This document shows, piece after piece, positions 1 through 9,583 of a DNA stretch of 64,000 nt (position 1 is its first letter; every line of letters begins with the position of its first letter). The position numbers and the translations under genes are program-made. Below the pieces are notes generated by a model. The model was not told where the DNA came from and did not search any database. It worked only from the letters and a program-made list of their open reading frames with translations. The DNA is from Rhodococcus sp. SGAir0479 (lineage in GTDB: Bacteria; Actinomycetota; Actinomycetes; Mycobacteriales; Mycobacteriaceae): the NCBI RefSeq assembly GCF_005484805.1, contig NZ_CP039432.1:4402001-4466000 (forward strand), read 5' to 3'.

Positions 1-2
1 TC

Positions 3-1247
3 CTGGCCGCGATCTTCGTCTCGATTCTGCGGCAACGCATGTGGGGACTCGACCTCGTCGTCAGCCGGGCCGTCGTCGGGGGCACCCTGACGGCCGTGCT
101 GATCGGTCTGTACGTCGTGGTCGCGACCATGCTGGCCGGACTGCTCCCGGCGGGCGGTGGCACGGGTGCGCAGGTTGTGGCGGCGGCCGCGGTCGCGGTG
201 GCGGTACAACCGGCTCGAATCTGGTTGCAGCACAGAGTGCATCGCTTGGTATACGGATCGGGGACGGAACCCGGGCATGCCGTGCGCGAGTTGGGCCGGC
301 ACTTCGGGAGTGCGGAATCACCCGCCGCGTTGCTCGACGCTCTCGCCACCGGGGTGGGATTGGGGCTTCGGCTCGAATCGGTGACCGTGCTGCGCAGCGA
401 CGGTGCGATCGCCGCGAGCTGGGGAGCTCCGACCGGACCGGCGGAATCGGTCGACCTGGTCCACCGCGGCGCGGCGGTCGGCCGGCTCGAGGTGACGGCG
501 CCACCCGGCGAAGCGCTCGACGTCCGGTCCCGGCGGTCCCTGGGGGAGCTGGCCGCGGTCGTCACGGCGGGGTTGGTCGTCCTCCGCTCGTCCGAAGATC
601 TCACCTCGGCTCGGGAGCGGCTGGCCGCGGTGCGGGCCGAGGAGCGCCGGACCATCCGCCGCGAACTGCACGACGGGCTCGGCCCTTCGCTCGCGGGAAT
701 CCGGCTGGGGCTGCAGGGCGCCCGGAATCTGCTGGCCGAGAATCCGGCGGCTGCGGCCGAACTCCTCGGCTCGCTGCAGGAACAGCTCGACCACCAGGTC
801 GACGGGGTGCGTTCGCTCTCGCGCAGTCTGTTCCCACCGGTCCTCGACGAACTGGGCTTGGCGGCCGCGTTCGACGAGCTGGCGGCCGGGCACGCGCGCA
901 GCGGATTCGACCTCCAGGTCTCCGCCGACGTGCCGCCCGGCCTGGGTGCGCAGACCAGCGCGGCGGCCTACGGCATCGCGGTCGAGGCCGTCACCAATGC
1001 GCGCCGGCACAGCGGCGCGGCGGGCTGCCGAATCGAGGCGCGGTGCGACACCGACGCCGGCGGATTGTCGGTGCTGACGATCGTCGTCCGCGACGACGGC
1101 CGGGGATTCGATGCCCGCGGCGCGGCCGGAGTCGGCACGCGTTCGATGCGCGAGCGCGCGGACGAGCTCGGGGGGACCGTGCTCATCGAGTCCGGTTGTC
1201 CGGCAGGTACTGTCGTCACCGCCCGACTGCCCTGGGGAGGATCGTGA
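3..1247 (+). CDS. Sensor histidine kinase, NarL/DesK type, 5'-truncated by the window edge
   Basis: The reading frame is already open at base 3, so the true start lies outside the window and the ATG at 39 is probably internal. The visible part has two hydrophobic segments (about residues 15-37 and 45-58, counted from that ATG), a GAF-like linker, then a HisKA_3 dimerisation domain with the phospho-acceptor in RRELHDGLG (H211). The HATPase domain has an N box (AVTNARRHSG), G1 (DDGRGFD) and G2 (GVGTRSMRER). Such kinases autophosphorylate on His and pass phosphate to a NarL-type regulator. Its stop overlaps the GTG of the next gene (GTGA), so the two form one operon. The signal sensed cannot be told from what is visible. 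Confidence 0.9.
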   Translation: MAAIFVSILRQRMWGLDLVVSRAVVGGTLTAVLIGLYVVVATMLAGLLPAGGGTGAQVVAAAAVAVAVQPARIWLQHRVHRLVYGSGTEPGHAVRELGRHFGSAESPAALLDALATGVGLGLRLESVTVLRSDGAIAASWGAPTGPAESVDLVHRGAAVGRLEVTAPPGEALDVRSRRSLGELAAVVTAGLVVLRSSEDLTSARERLAAVRAEERRTIRRELHDGLGPSLAGIRLGLQGARNLLAENPAAAAELLGSLQEQLDHQVDGVRSLSRSLFPPVLDELGLAAAFDELAAGHARSGFDLQVSADVPPGLGAQTSAAAYGIAVEAVTNARRHSGAAGCRIEARCDTDAGGLSVLTIVVRDDGRGFDARGAAGVGTRSMRERADELGGTVLIESGCPAGTVVTARLPWGGS

Positions 1248-1879
1248 ACAGCATCGCCGTCGTCGTGGTCGACGACCATCCGGTCTTCCGCCTGGGCGTG
1301 GTCGCGCTGCTCTCGACCCTCGACGGTGTGGAGGTGGTGGCGCAGGCCAGCTCCGTCGCGGAGTCGCTCGAGGTCGTCACCGACGACGTGGACGTGGTCC
1401 TGATGGATCTCGAACTCGGTGACGGCTCGGGTATCGACGCGACGCGGGCGGTGTGTGAGAGATTTCCGGGCGTCCGCGTCCTCGTCGTGACGATGCACGA
1501 GGACGAGGATTCGCTGCTCGCCTCCATCCGAGCAGGTGCCCGCGGGTATCTCGTCAAGGGTGCCGATCCGGACGAGGTGGAACGTGCGATCCGAGCGGTC
1601 GCTCACGGCGACATGATCGTCGGCGCGGCAGTGGCGGCGAAGGCGCTGACGGCGGTCTCCGCGCCGCGGTCGCCGGCGGTGTTCCCGGAACTGACCGAGC
1701 GGGAGCGGGAGGTGCTCGACCTCATCGCCCGTGGTCACGACAATGCGACCATCTCGCGACGACTCGTGTTGAGTCCCAAGACCGTTCGGAACCACGTCTC
1801 GAACGTGCTCGGCAAACTCGGGCTGCCGGACCGGTCCGCGGCGATCGTCCGGGCCCGAGAGGCCGGGCTGGGCGGCTGA
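1244..1879 (+). CDS. Two-component response regulator, NarL/LuxR family
   Basis: 211 aa. The N-terminal receiver domain has the acidic pair D10-D11, the phospho-acceptor D55 in LMDLELGDG and the conserved Lys in GYLVKG. The C-terminal LuxR-type HTH is clear (LTEREREVLDLIARGHDNATISRRLVLS, here split in two for length: LTEREREVLDLIARG and NATISRRLVLSPKTV), followed by KTVRNHVSNVLGKLG. The GTG start at 1244 overlaps the kinase stop, which indicates translational coupling and a dedicated pair. It would bind DNA as a dimer after phosphorylation; the target genes are unknown. The convergent amidase gene ends 9 bp downstream. Confidence 0.93.
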   Translation: MNSIAVVVVDDHPVFRLGVVALLSTLDGVEVVAQASSVAESLEVVTDDVDVVLMDLELGDGSGIDATRAVCERFPGVRVLVVTMHEDEDSLLASIRAGARGYLVKGADPDEVERAIRAVAHGDMIVGAAVAAKALTAVSAPRSPAVFPELTEREREVLDLIARGHDNATISRRLVLSPKTVRNHVSNVLGKLGLPDRSAAIVRAREAGLGG

Positions 1880-1888
1880 GCCGCCGGC

Positions 1889-3589
1889 TCAGATCGGAGC
1901 CGTCGACAGGGTCGGCACGAAGCGGTGCCCGAAACCGACGTCGGCGGTGTTGGTCGGATCCGGTCCGGGCCCGGGCGGGGCCGTCCGCGACCGGGGGATC
2001 GTCCGCGGCGCCGGGGCGACCTCGGGGGACGACAGCCAGTCGGGGCGGGCCTGCTGGATCTCGAGGGCGATCTCGATCAGCCCGGTCTCGTCCCACGGGC
2101 GGCCGCCGATCTGCACGCCGAACGGCAGTCCGGTCGCCGGCGACCTGCCCGCCGGCGTGCACACCACCGGCGCCCCAGCGGTATTGGCCCAGGCGACGTC
2201 GCCGGTGACACCGTCGAACACGCTGATCCCGGCGATCTCGAACCGCTCGGCGCCGTCCACCTTGGAACCGGGGACCAGCACCGCATCGAGGTCGTTGTCG
2301 GCGAACATGCGGTTGTAGTCGTGCTGGAACCGTTGCCGGTTCTGCGCGGCGGTGAGGTAATCGATGGCGGGCAGTGCCACCGACGCGACGGCCGAGCCGA
2401 CCGAGATCGCGTTCTCCGGCCGGTAGGAGCCGAGCCGATCGCCGAACTGCCGGTGGTAGGTGCCCATCTCCACCCGGTCGCCCACGATCAGGTCCGGGGG
2501 CAGCACCGGCATCGACACGTCGACGACGGTGCCACCGAGGCCGCGGATCACGTCGACGAACGCCGCGAACATCGTCGACAATGTCGACGGCAAACGCTCC
2601 ACTGCTCGCCGGTGGATGCCGAAACGCCGGCCCGCCAACGGCGTCGACCCGCCCAGCGCGGTCAACGGATAGCCGTCCGCCGGGACGTCCGGACCGACGC
2701 TGGTGGTGGGATCGTGTACGTCGGCGCCGGCCATGTGGCCGAGCAGCAGCGCGGCGTCGGCGACGGTCCGGCCCATCGGACCCACGTGGTCCCGCGTCCA
2801 CGTCAACGGGATCACGCCGTACGTGCTGCACCGACCGAACGTCGGTTTGATCGACGTGATGCCGCAGGCGCTGGCGGGCAGGCGCAGTGAGCCGCCGGTG
2901 TCGGTGCCGGTGGCGAGCGGGACGAAGCGGGCCGCCACCACCGCGGCGCTGCCGCCCGACGAGCCGCCCGGGGAGAACTCGGTGTTCCACGGGTTGCCCA
3001 CCTGTTCGGTCGCGACACCGATCGCGAACTCGTCGGTGTGGGCGTGGCCGACCAACACCATCCCGGCCTCGCGCAGCCGGCGCCACACCGACGCGTCGCC
3101 GGCCGCGATGTTGCCGTCGAGGACCCGGCTCGAGGCCGTCAACGGCAGGCCCGCGACCGCGAAGAGGTCCTTGAGGGCGAGGGGGAGTCCGCACACCAGC
3201 GGTGCGGGTCCCGCGGTGTCGCGGGCCCGGCCCGACAGCCGTCCGGCCGCGGCGTCGGCCGCCTCGTACGCCATCTCCGGGTAGATCCGCACCCAACCGC
3301 CGATCTCCCCGTCGAAGGCCCCGCTGCGGGTCAGGCACGCGTCGAGCAGTTCCCGCGGGTGCAGTGCGGTGGACTGCAGCAGGCTCGCCGCCTCGACGGC
3401 GCTCAGTAGCGCGGGGTCGGTGACGGTGATCGACGAGGGCGCCGGCAGGCTCCCGGCCGGGCCCGCGCGGCGGATCTGCGCCGCGGCGGGACGCGCGCCC
3501 ACCGAGGCCACTCCCGCACCCAGCGCGGCGGCGCCGAGGAATCGGCGCCGGCTCACGCCCGTCTTCGCGGCCCCGGTGTCCGTCGCCAT
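1889..3589 (-). CDS. Tat-exported amidase (amidase signature family)
   Basis: 566 aa from the ATG at 3589, which has AGGAGG-like bases 8-10 nt upstream. A more upstream start at 3703 exists, but it would put about 38 residues before the signal peptide. The N-terminus is a twin-arginine signal (SRRRFLG at residues 13-19, then a hydrophobic stretch ending ARPAAAQ), so the enzyme is probably exported folded. The amidase signature family Ser-cisSer-Lys triad is visible: Lys in LPLALKDLF, the Gly/Ser-rich loop SPGGSSGGSAA, and the nucleophile loop GTDTGGSLRLPAS. The family hydrolyses amide bonds; the substrate is unknown. It is divergent from fadA, and the two share a 243-bp intergenic region. Confidence 0.88.
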   Translation of the reverse strand: MATDTGAAKTGVSRRRFLGAAALGAGVASVGARPAAAQIRRAGPAGSLPAPSSITVTDPALLSAVEAASLLQSTALHPRELLDACLTRSGAFDGEIGGWVRIYPEMAYEAADAAAGRLSGRARDTAGPAPLVCGLPLALKDLFAVAGLPLTASSRVLDGNIAAGDASVWRRLREAGMVLVGHAHTDEFAIGVATEQVGNPWNTEFSPGGSSGGSAAVVAARFVPLATGTDTGGSLRLPASACGITSIKPTFGRCSTYGVIPLTWTRDHVGPMGRTVADAALLLGHMAGADVHDPTTSVGPDVPADGYPLTALGGSTPLAGRRFGIHRRAVERLPSTLSTMFAAFVDVIRGLGGTVVDVSMPVLPPDLIVGDRVEMGTYHRQFGDRLGSYRPENAISVGSAVASVALPAIDYLTAAQNRQRFQHDYNRMFADNDLDAVLVPGSKVDGAERFEIAGISVFDGVTGDVAWANTAGAPVVCTPAGRSPATGLPFGVQIGGRPWDETGLIEIALEIQQARPDWLSSPEVAPAPRTIPRSRTAPPGPGPDPTNTADVGFGHRFVPTLSTAPI

Positions 3590-3735
3590 GCCAGTCCTCC
3601 TCGAACCGGCGGGGATCGGCGCCTCCGACCGGCCAGGCGAGGGTAGCGCGGCGACGCCCGCCGGTCGGGCATTCCGGACGTACCGCGTGATCGCCTCGGT
3701 CACAGACCGGGATCGCTTCGGTCCTTCCCGCTAAC

Positions 3736-3749
3736 TGGAACACGTTCTA
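3736..3749. promoter_or_regulatory. KstR-type operator upstream of fadA
   Basis: The 14 bases TGGAACACGTTCTA match the published KstR consensus TNNAACNNGTTNNA at every fixed position. KstR is the TetR-family repressor of the cholesterol-catabolism regulon in mycobacteria and rhodococci. The site lies about 84 bp before the fadA GTG and 147 bp before the divergent amidase start. Repression of fadAB by KstR, or by another TetR regulator with the same half-site, is inferred. Confidence 0.6.
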
Positions 3750-3832
3750 AGGTGGGGGCAGCCGAGGTCTGTGCCGCAGACGGGCGGATTCGTCCGCCGC
3801 GCGGCGCGTAGATGTGAACAGGAAGGAACACC

Positions 3833-5047
3833 GTGACCACAGAGGCGTTCATTTATGAAGCCATCCGCACCCCGCGCGGACGGGGCAAGGCCACCGGATC
3901 GCTGCACTCGGTGAAGCCGATCGATCTGGTCACCGGGCTGATCGACGAACTGCGCACCCGGTTCCCGAACCTCGACGAGGACCGCATCTCCGACATGATC
4001 CTTGGCGTGGTCTCTCCGATCGGCGACCAGGGCGCCGACATCGCGCGCACCGCGGTCACCGTCGCGGGCATGCCCGACACCGTCGGCGGTGTACAGATCA
4101 ACCGCTTCTGCGCCTCCGGCCTCGAGGCCGTGAACATGGCCGCGCAGAAGGTCCGCTCCGGCTGGGACGAGCTGGTCGTCGCCGGCGGTGTCGAGTCGAT
4201 GTCCCGCGTGAAGATGGGCTCCGACGGCGGCGCGTGGATGCAGGACCCGGCCACCAACTTCGACACCTACCTGGTGCCGCAGGGCATCGGCGCCGACCTC
4301 ATTGCCACCATGGAGGGCTTCTCCCGCGAGGACGTCGACGCGTACGCGGTCCGCTCCCAGGAACTCGCCGCGAAGGCATGGGAGAGCGGCTACTTCGCCA
4401 AGTCGGTGGTGCCGGTCAAGGACATCAACGGCGTGACCGTCCTCGACCGCGACGAGCACATGCGTCCCGGTTCCACCGTGGAGTCGCTGGCCGGACTGGC
4501 GCCCGCGTTCGCCGGTATCGGCGACATGGGCGGCTTCGACGCCGTCGCGCTGCAGAAGTACCACTGGGTCGAGAAGATCAACCACGTCCACCACGGCGGC
4601 AACAGCTCCGGCATCGTCGACGGCGCCGCTCTGCTGCTGATCGGCAGCGAGCAGGCCGGCAAGGACATGGGACTCACGCCGCGCGCCCGCGTCGTCGCCA
4701 CCGCCACCTCCGGCGCCGATTCGACCATCATGCTCACCGGCCCCACCCCCGCCACCCGGAAGGTGCTCGCCCAGGCCGGGCTGACCGTCGACGACATCGA
4801 CCTGTTCGAGATCAACGAGGCGTTCGCGTCCGTCGCGATGAAGTTCCAGAAGGACCTGAAGATCCCGGACGAGAAGCTCAACGTCAACGGTGGCGCCATC
4901 GCGATGGGCCACCCGCTGGGCGCCACCGGCGCCATGATCACCGGCACCATGGTCGACGAACTCGAGCGCCGCGGTGCCCAGCGCGCGCTGGTGACGCTGT
5001 GCATCGGCGGCGGCATGGGCGTGGCCACCATCATCGAGCGCGTCTGA
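3833..5047 (+). CDS. fadA: Acetyl-CoA acyltransferase (3-ketoacyl-CoA thiolase), beta-oxidation
   Basis: 404 aa, GTG start with AGGAAGGA upstream. Thiolase-family catalytic residues are all present: nucleophile C93 in [12 protein letters not shown]360 in GHPLGATG, and C390 in CIGGGMG near the C-terminus. It cleaves 3-ketoacyl-CoA with free CoA to give acetyl-CoA and a shortened acyl-CoA. fadB follows 32 bp downstream on the same strand, which is the usual actinobacterial order for the trifunctional-type complex (Rv0859/Rv0860 arrangement in M. tuberculosis). A KstR-type box in the promoter suggests induction by sterol or fatty-acid breakdown products. Confidence 0.95.
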   Translation: MTTEAFIYEAIRTPRGRGKATGSLHSVKPIDLVTGLIDELRTRFPNLDEDRISDMILGVVSPIGDQGADIARTAVTVAGMPDTVGGVQINRFCASGLEAVNMAAQKVRSGWDELVVAGGVESMSRVKMGSDGGAWMQDPATNFDTYLVPQGIGADLIATMEGFSREDVDAYAVRSQELAAKAWESGYFAKSVVPVKDINGVTVLDRDEHMRPGSTVESLAGLAPAFAGIGDMGGFDAVALQKYHWVEKINHVHHGGNSSGIVDGAALLLIGSEQAGKDMGLTPRARVVATATSGADSTIMLTGPTPATRKVLAQAGLTVDDIDLFEINEAFASVAMKFQKDLKIPDEKLNVNGGAIAMGHPLGATGAMITGTMVDELERRGAQRALVTLCIGGGMGVATIIERV

Positions 5048-5079
5048 CGCTCACGGACCTGATCAGGAGAGACGAAACA

Positions 5080-7221
5080 GTGAGCGAACAGAACATCATC
5101 GGCTGGGAGCAGGACGCCGACGGCATCGTCGTGCTGACCATCGACGACCCCAACCAGGGCGCGAACACCATGAACGACCGGTACATCTCCTCGATGCGGG
5201 AGACCGTCGACCGGTTGCACGCGGAGAAGGACTCCATCACCGGTGTCGTGCTCACCTCCGGCAAGAAGACGTTCTTCGCCGGCGGCGACCTGAAGAACAT
5301 GATCAAGGCGGGCCCCGAGGACGCCGAGGAGATCTACAACCACAGCCTGACGCTCAAGGCCGACCTGCGTCGCCTCGAGACGCTCGGCAAGCCGGTCGTC
5401 ACGTGCATCAACGGTGCCGCGCTCGGCGGTGGCCTCGAGATCGCGCTGGCCACCCACCACCGCATCGCCGCGGACGTCAAGGGCGTCAAGATCGGTCTCC
5501 CCGAGGTCACCCTCGGCCTGCTGCCCGGTGGCGGCGGCGTCGTCCGCACCGTCCGCATGTTCGGCCTGATGACCGCACTGACCCAGATGCTGCTGCAGGG
5601 CCAGCAGCGTGGCCCGCAGCAGGCCAAGGAGGTCGGCCTGGTCGACGACATCGTCTCCTCGGTCGAGGAACTGGTCCCGGCCGCCAAGGCGTGGATCAAG
5701 GCCAACCCCGACAAGGGTGTGCAGCCGTGGGACGTCAAGGGCTACAAGATCCCCGGCGGCACCCCGTCCACGCCGGCCTTCGCGGCGAACCTGCCGGCGA
5801 TTCCGGCGAACCTGCGCAAGCAGCTCAAGGGCGCACCGATGCCGGCCCCGCGCGCGATCCTCGCCGCCGCGGTCGAGGGCAGCCAGGTCGACATCGACAA
5901 CGCGCTGAAGATCGAGTCCCGCTACTTCACGTCGCTGGTGACCGGGCACGTCGCGAAGAACATGATCCAGGCCTTCTTCTTCGACCTGCAGGCGATCAAC
6001 GGCGGCGGCTCGCGGCCCAAGGACATCCCCAAGCGGGAGATCAAGAAGGTCGGTGTCCTCGGCGCCGGCATGATGGGCGCGGGCATCGCCTACGTCTGTG
6101 CCAAGGCCGGAATCCCCGTGGTGCTCAAGGACGTCACGATCGAGGCGGCCGAGAAGGGCAAGGGCTACTCCGAGAAGATCGAGGCCAAGGCGCTCTCGCG
6201 GGGCAAGACCACCGAGGAGAAGTCGAAGGCGCTGCTGTCGCTGATCACCCCGACCGCCGACCCGGCCGACTTCGCGGGCGTCGACTTCGTGGTCGAGGCC
6301 GTCTTCGAGTCGCCCGACCTGAAGAAGAAGGTGTTCCAGGAGATCGAGGACATCGTCGAGCCGGACGCGCTGCTCGGATCGAACACCTCGACGCTCCCGA
6401 TCACCGATCTGGCCACGGGGGTGAAGCGGTCCGAGGACTTCATCGGTATCCACTTCTTCTCGCCGGTCGACAAGATGCCGCTGGTCGAGATCATCCGCGG
6501 TGAGAAGACGTCGGACGAGTCCCTGGCTCGCGTGTTCGACTTCGTCCAGGCCATCCGCAAGACCCCGATCGTCGTCAACGACTCGCGCGGCTTCTTCACC
6601 TCGCGCGTCATCGGCACGTTCGTCAACGAGGCCATCGCCATGGTCGCCGAGGGCATCGAGCCGGCCACGATCGAGCAGGCGGGCATGCAGGCCGGCTACC
6701 CCGCGGCGCCGCTGCAGCTCTCCGACGAGCTCAACCTCACGCTCATGCAGAAGATCCGCGCCGAGACGAAGGCCGCCGCGGAGGCCGAGGGCAAGGAACT
6801 CGCGGCCGACCCCGCGGGCGACGTCATCAATTACCTCGTCGAGGGCAACGACCGCAAGGGTCGCCTCGGCGGTGCCGGCTTCTACGACTACGAGGACGGC
6901 AAGCGCGTCGCCCTGTGGCCGGGCCTGCGCGATCACTTCAAGTCCGGGTCGGCCACCCCGCCGCTCCAGGACCTGATCGACCGCATGCTGTTCATCGAGG
7001 CCATCGAGACCCAGAAGTGCTTCGACGAGGGCGTCATCACGTCCACCGCCGACGCCAACATCGGCTCGATCATGGGCATCGGCTACCCGGCGTGGACGGG
7101 TGGCGTCAGCCAGTTCGTCACCGGCTACCCGGGCGGTAAGGCCGGATTCGTCGCGCGTGCCGAGGAACTCGCCGCCAAGTACGGCGAGCGTTTCACCCCG
7201 CCCGCGTCGCTGAAGGACTGA
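5080..7221 (+). CDS. fadB: Fatty-acid oxidation multifunctional protein: enoyl-CoA hydratase / 3-hydroxyacyl-CoA dehydrogenase
   Basis: 713 aa from the GTG at 5080, with AGGAGA about 10 nt upstream. The N-terminal crotonase domain has the oxyanion segment FFAGGDLKNM and both catalytic glutamates (E120 in GGGLEIAL, E142 in LPEVTLGLLPGGGG). The second half has an NAD-binding Rossmann motif (VGVLGAGMMGAGIA, about residue 323) and the dehydrogenase catalytic His in GIHFFSPVDKMPLVEI. It carries out hydration and oxidation of enoyl-CoA and hands 3-ketoacyl-CoA to FadA, whose gene lies 32 bp upstream. A strong hairpin follows the stop codon. Confidence 0.95.
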   Translation: MSEQNIIGWEQDADGIVVLTIDDPNQGANTMNDRYISSMRETVDRLHAEKDSITGVVLTSGKKTFFAGGDLKNMIKAGPEDAEEIYNHSLTLKADLRRLETLGKPVVTCINGAALGGGLEIALATHHRIAADVKGVKIGLPEVTLGLLPGGGGVVRTVRMFGLMTALTQMLLQGQQRGPQQAKEVGLVDDIVSSVEELVPAAKAWIKANPDKGVQPWDVKGYKIPGGTPSTPAFAANLPAIPANLRKQLKGAPMPAPRAILAAAVEGSQVDIDNALKIESRYFTSLVTGHVAKNMIQAFFFDLQAINGGGSRPKDIPKREIKKVGVLGAGMMGAGIAYVCAKAGIPVVLKDVTIEAAEKGKGYSEKIEAKALSRGKTTEEKSKALLSLITPTADPADFAGVDFVVEAVFESPDLKKKVFQEIEDIVEPDALLGSNTSTLPITDLATGVKRSEDFIGIHFFSPVDKMPLVEIIRGEKTSDESLARVFDFVQAIRKTPIVVNDSRGFFTSRVIGTFVNEAIAMVAEGIEPATIEQAGMQAGYPAAPLQLSDELNLTLMQKIRAETKAAAEAEGKELAADPAGDVINYLVEGNDRKGRLGGAGFYDYEDGKRVALWPGLRDHFKSGSATPPLQDLIDRMLFIEAIETQKCFDEGVITSTADANIGSIMGIGYPAWTGGVSQFVTGYPGGKAGFVARAEELAAKYGERFTPPASLKD

Positions 7222-7232
7222 TCTCGGCTGTG

Positions 7233-7269
7233 AACCGCCCCGGGTGCCACGTCGGCACCCGGGGCGGTT
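7233..7269 (+). terminator. Hairpin terminator after fadB
   Basis: Perfect 16-bp inverted repeat (AACCGCCCCGGGTGCC and its complement) around a 5-nt loop, 12 bp past the fadB stop. There is no long T-tract, as is usual for high-GC actinobacteria. Confidence 0.8.
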
Positions 7270-7447
7270 CGCGTTCGACTCCGGATCGCGCCGGGATCGG
7301 ATCGGGGGACGGTCCCGGGCCGTCGGCACAGACCTGACGGCGCAGCCGTCCACCGTCCCTCGCGAGTGGCCAACTATATTACGGGGCAAACTATTTCGGT
7401 GTCGGTCGCTGTCGCGTCCGACCTCGCGCAACTGAGGAGACGTGGCC

Positions 7448-8218
7448 GTGCCCCGAATCAGCGACGACGCCCCGGCCACATCCATGCTCGACCGCATCGA
7501 GCTGGTGCTCGAGGCGCTGGACGACAACGGCTACCTGACGCTGAGCCAGACCACCCGGCTCACGGGTATTCCCAGCTCGTCGGCGCACCGCCTGCTCGAG
7601 AAGATGGTCGCGATGCGCTGGCTCAACCGGGTCGGGTCCCGATACGAACTGGGCGTGCGGCTGTTCGAACTGGGCTCGCGCGCCGTCCGCAACCACTGGT
7701 TCCACCGGCTCTCGCTGCCGATCATGCAGAAACTGCACCGCACCACCGGGGCGGTCGTCCACCTGGCGTTCCTCGACGGCAGCGACGGCGTCTACTGGGA
7801 GAAGCTGTCGGGGTCGTTCGGTGCCGACGTGCCGTCGCGGATCGGCGGACGCTACCCGGCGCACCGGTCGGCGGTCGGGAAAGCGCTGCTCACACAGCTG
7901 CCGCCGGAGGCGTTGGACGATCCGATGTTCGACCACGTCGAGACCGGGGTGGTCGGCGGCCGGAAGGCGCTTCGCGCCGAACTCGACCGCGCCGTGTCCG
8001 AAGGGGTGACCTTCGACCGGGGCACGCTGTCGTCGTCGCTCGGCTGCGTCGGTGCGCCGGTCGCCAAGGGCATCCCGAAGCCGGCGGCGATCTCGATCTG
8101 CGGGCCGGGCGAGCGGATCACGAAGGACCGCCGGATGATCGAGGCCGTCCAGCGTGCCGCGGCAGGCATCGAACGGGCCGCCCGTCAGGTCGACGAGGAC
8201 TCACGGGCGACACCGTAG
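7448..8218 (+). CDS. IclR-family transcriptional regulator
   Basis: 256 aa from the GTG at 7448, chosen because GAGGAGA at 7434-7440 is well spaced for it. An in-frame GTG at 7442 is too close to that site. The N-terminal winged HTH (LTLSQTTRLTGIPSSSAHRLLEKM) and the C-terminal effector domain (VVHLAFLDGSDGVYWEKLSG ... GRYPAHRSAVGKALLTQL) are typical of IclR. The family responds to small aromatic or carboxylic acids. It is separated from fadAB by a strong terminator, so it is probably its own unit. The repeated AACTAT bases in its promoter (near 7371 and 7390) could be an autoregulatory site, which is a guess. Confidence 0.88.
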   Translation: MPRISDDAPATSMLDRIELVLEALDDNGYLTLSQTTRLTGIPSSSAHRLLEKMVAMRWLNRVGSRYELGVRLFELGSRAVRNHWFHRLSLPIMQKLHRTTGAVVHLAFLDGSDGVYWEKLSGSFGADVPSRIGGRYPAHRSAVGKALLTQLPPEALDDPMFDHVETGVVGGRKALRAELDRAVSEGVTFDRGTLSSSLGCVGAPVAKGIPKPAAISICGPGERITKDRRMIEAVQRAAAGIERAARQVDEDSRATP

Positions 8219-8232
8219 AAAACGATCACAGA

Positions 8233-8270
8233 CGAAGGGCCGCCGTCCGGGTGCGGACGGCGGCCCTTCG
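8233..8270. terminator. Bidirectional hairpin terminator between IclR gene and tmsB
   Basis: Perfect 17-bp stem (CGAAGGGCCGCCGTCCG and its complement) with a 4-nt loop, between two convergent genes. It can serve both. Confidence 0.82.
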
Positions 8271-8281
8271 GGTCCGTGCGA

Positions 8282-9583
8282 TCAGCCGTGCCACCACGGG
8301 CGCAGCGGCACGTCCGCCTCGCCGTTGGGGCCGAGCTTGACGGCCAGCACCTGGTGCAGCTGAACGACGTTGCGCTCGAAGCCCAGTCGCGACCCCGCCA
8401 TGTACAGGCCCCACACCTTCGCGGTGCCCTCGCCGACCTCGGCGACACACTTGTCCCAGTTCTCGACGAGGTTGCGGCACCAGCCCGCGAGGGTCAGCGC
8501 GTAGTGCTCGCGCAGGTTCTCCTCGTGGCGCACCTCGAGGCCCAGGTTCTGGATCTCGGTGATGATGCGACCCGAGCCGGTGAGCTCACCGTCCGGGAAG
8601 ATGTACCGGTCGATGAAGTAGCCGGCCTTGGCGCCGCCGCGGTTGCCCGGGCGGGTGATGCAGTGATTGAGCAGCCGGCCGCCGTCGCGCAGCTTCTCCT
8701 TCATGAACCCGAAGTACGCCGGGTAGTTGTGGACACCGATGTGCTCGGTGAGGCCGATCGACGAGATTGCGTCGAACCCGGTCTCGGGGACGTCGCGGTA
8801 GTCGGAGAACCGGACCTCGGCGAGGCCGCCGAGTCCCTCGTCGGCGATGGCCTTCTGCGCCCACTCGGCCTGCTCACGCGAGAGGGTGGCGCCGATGACC
8901 TTGACGCCGCGGCGGGCCGCGTAGCGGACCATGCCGCCCCAGCCGCAGCCGATGTCGAGCAGGCGGTCGCCCTCCTTCAGCCCGAGCTTCTCGAAGACCA
9001 GGCGGTACTTGTTCTCCTGGGCGTCCTCGAGGCTCTGGTCCGCGGACTCGTACGCGGCGCACGTGTAGGTCATCGACGGGCCCAACACGTACTCGTAGAA
9101 GGTGTTCGAGACGTCGTAGTGGTGGTGGATGACCTCGGCGTCGCGGGTCTTCGAGTGCCGCAGGCCCTCCGCGAACCGCCGCCACCGCGGCAGGTGTTCC
9201 TGCGGGGGAGGCGCGATCGGACGCAGCTTGTCGAAGCCGATCGAGCGCGTGATGGCCGCGAGTTCCTTCGCCGACGGGCGGTGGAAGCTCAGGTCGGTCA
9301 TCTTCTTCAGGATCTCGTACGGGTCACCGGGATGAACGCCGATGGCCTCGAGATCCCCCGAGACGTAGGCGCGTGCCATGCCCAGGTCGCCGGGGGCGGT
9401 GGCCAGGTAGGTGGTGCCGCGTGTCGAGTTCAGGTGAAGACCGTACGGCGCATCCTCCGGGCCGGTGGCGCTGCCGTCGTAGGCGGTGAAGCGCAACGGG
9501 ATCTGGCCGTCGGCGACGGTTTCCAGGATCTGTGCGAGGTTGAGCTTCTTCGCCGGGTCGGACTTCGTGCCGAGAGTCGTCAC
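8282..9583 (-). CDS. tmsB: Cyclopropane-synthase-like methyltransferase, 10-methyl fatty acid (tuberculostearate) pathway
   Basis: 433 aa. The GTG start at 9583 overlaps the stop of the upstream gene (GTGA). It has the CFA-synthase family layout: HHHYDVSN at residues 153-160, and the SAM-binding motif LLDIGCGWGG at 209-218. Paired with an FAD-linked reductase gene it matches the known tmsB/bfaB partner. In that pathway TmsB methylates oleoyl lipid at C10 to a 10-methylene product, which TmsA reduces to 10-methylstearate. A plain cyclopropane synthase is the alternative, but the coupling to tmsA argues against it. A tmsC gene, found in some species, is not visible here. Confidence 0.85.
   Translation of the reverse strand: MTTLGTKSDPAKKLNLAQILETVADGQIPLRFTAYDGSATGPEDAPYGLHLNSTRGTTYLATAPGDLGMARAYVSGDLEAIGVHPGDPYEILKKMTDLSFHRPSAKELAAITRSIGFDKLRPIAPPPQEHLPRWRRFAEGLRHSKTRDAEVIHHHYDVSNTFYEYVLGPSMTYTCAAYESADQSLEDAQENKYRLVFEKLGLKEGDRLLDIGCGWGGMVRYAARRGVKVIGATLSREQAEWAQKAIADEGLGGLAEVRFSDYRDVPETGFDAISSIGLTEHIGVHNYPAYFGFMKEKLRDGGRLLNHCITRPGNRGGAKAGYFIDRYIFPDGELTGSGRIITEIQNLGLEVRHEENLREHYALTLAGWCRNLVENWDKCVAEVGEGTAKVWGLYMAGSRLGFERNVVQLHQVLAVKLGPNGEADVPLRPWWHG

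Noticed and set aside
1722-3743. Long open frame on the minus strand over the amidase gene
   Set aside because: Arg/Gly-rich shadow of the amidase in another frame; the amidase frame has family motifs, a Tat signal and an RBS.
3731-4912. Minus-strand open frame opposite fadA
   Set aside because: Asp/Val/His-rich composition typical of antisense frames and no recognised domain.
4390-7527. Very long minus-strand open frame opposite fadA-fadB
   Set aside because: Typical antisense open frame in high-GC coding DNA, with no motifs; fadA and fadB explain both strands.
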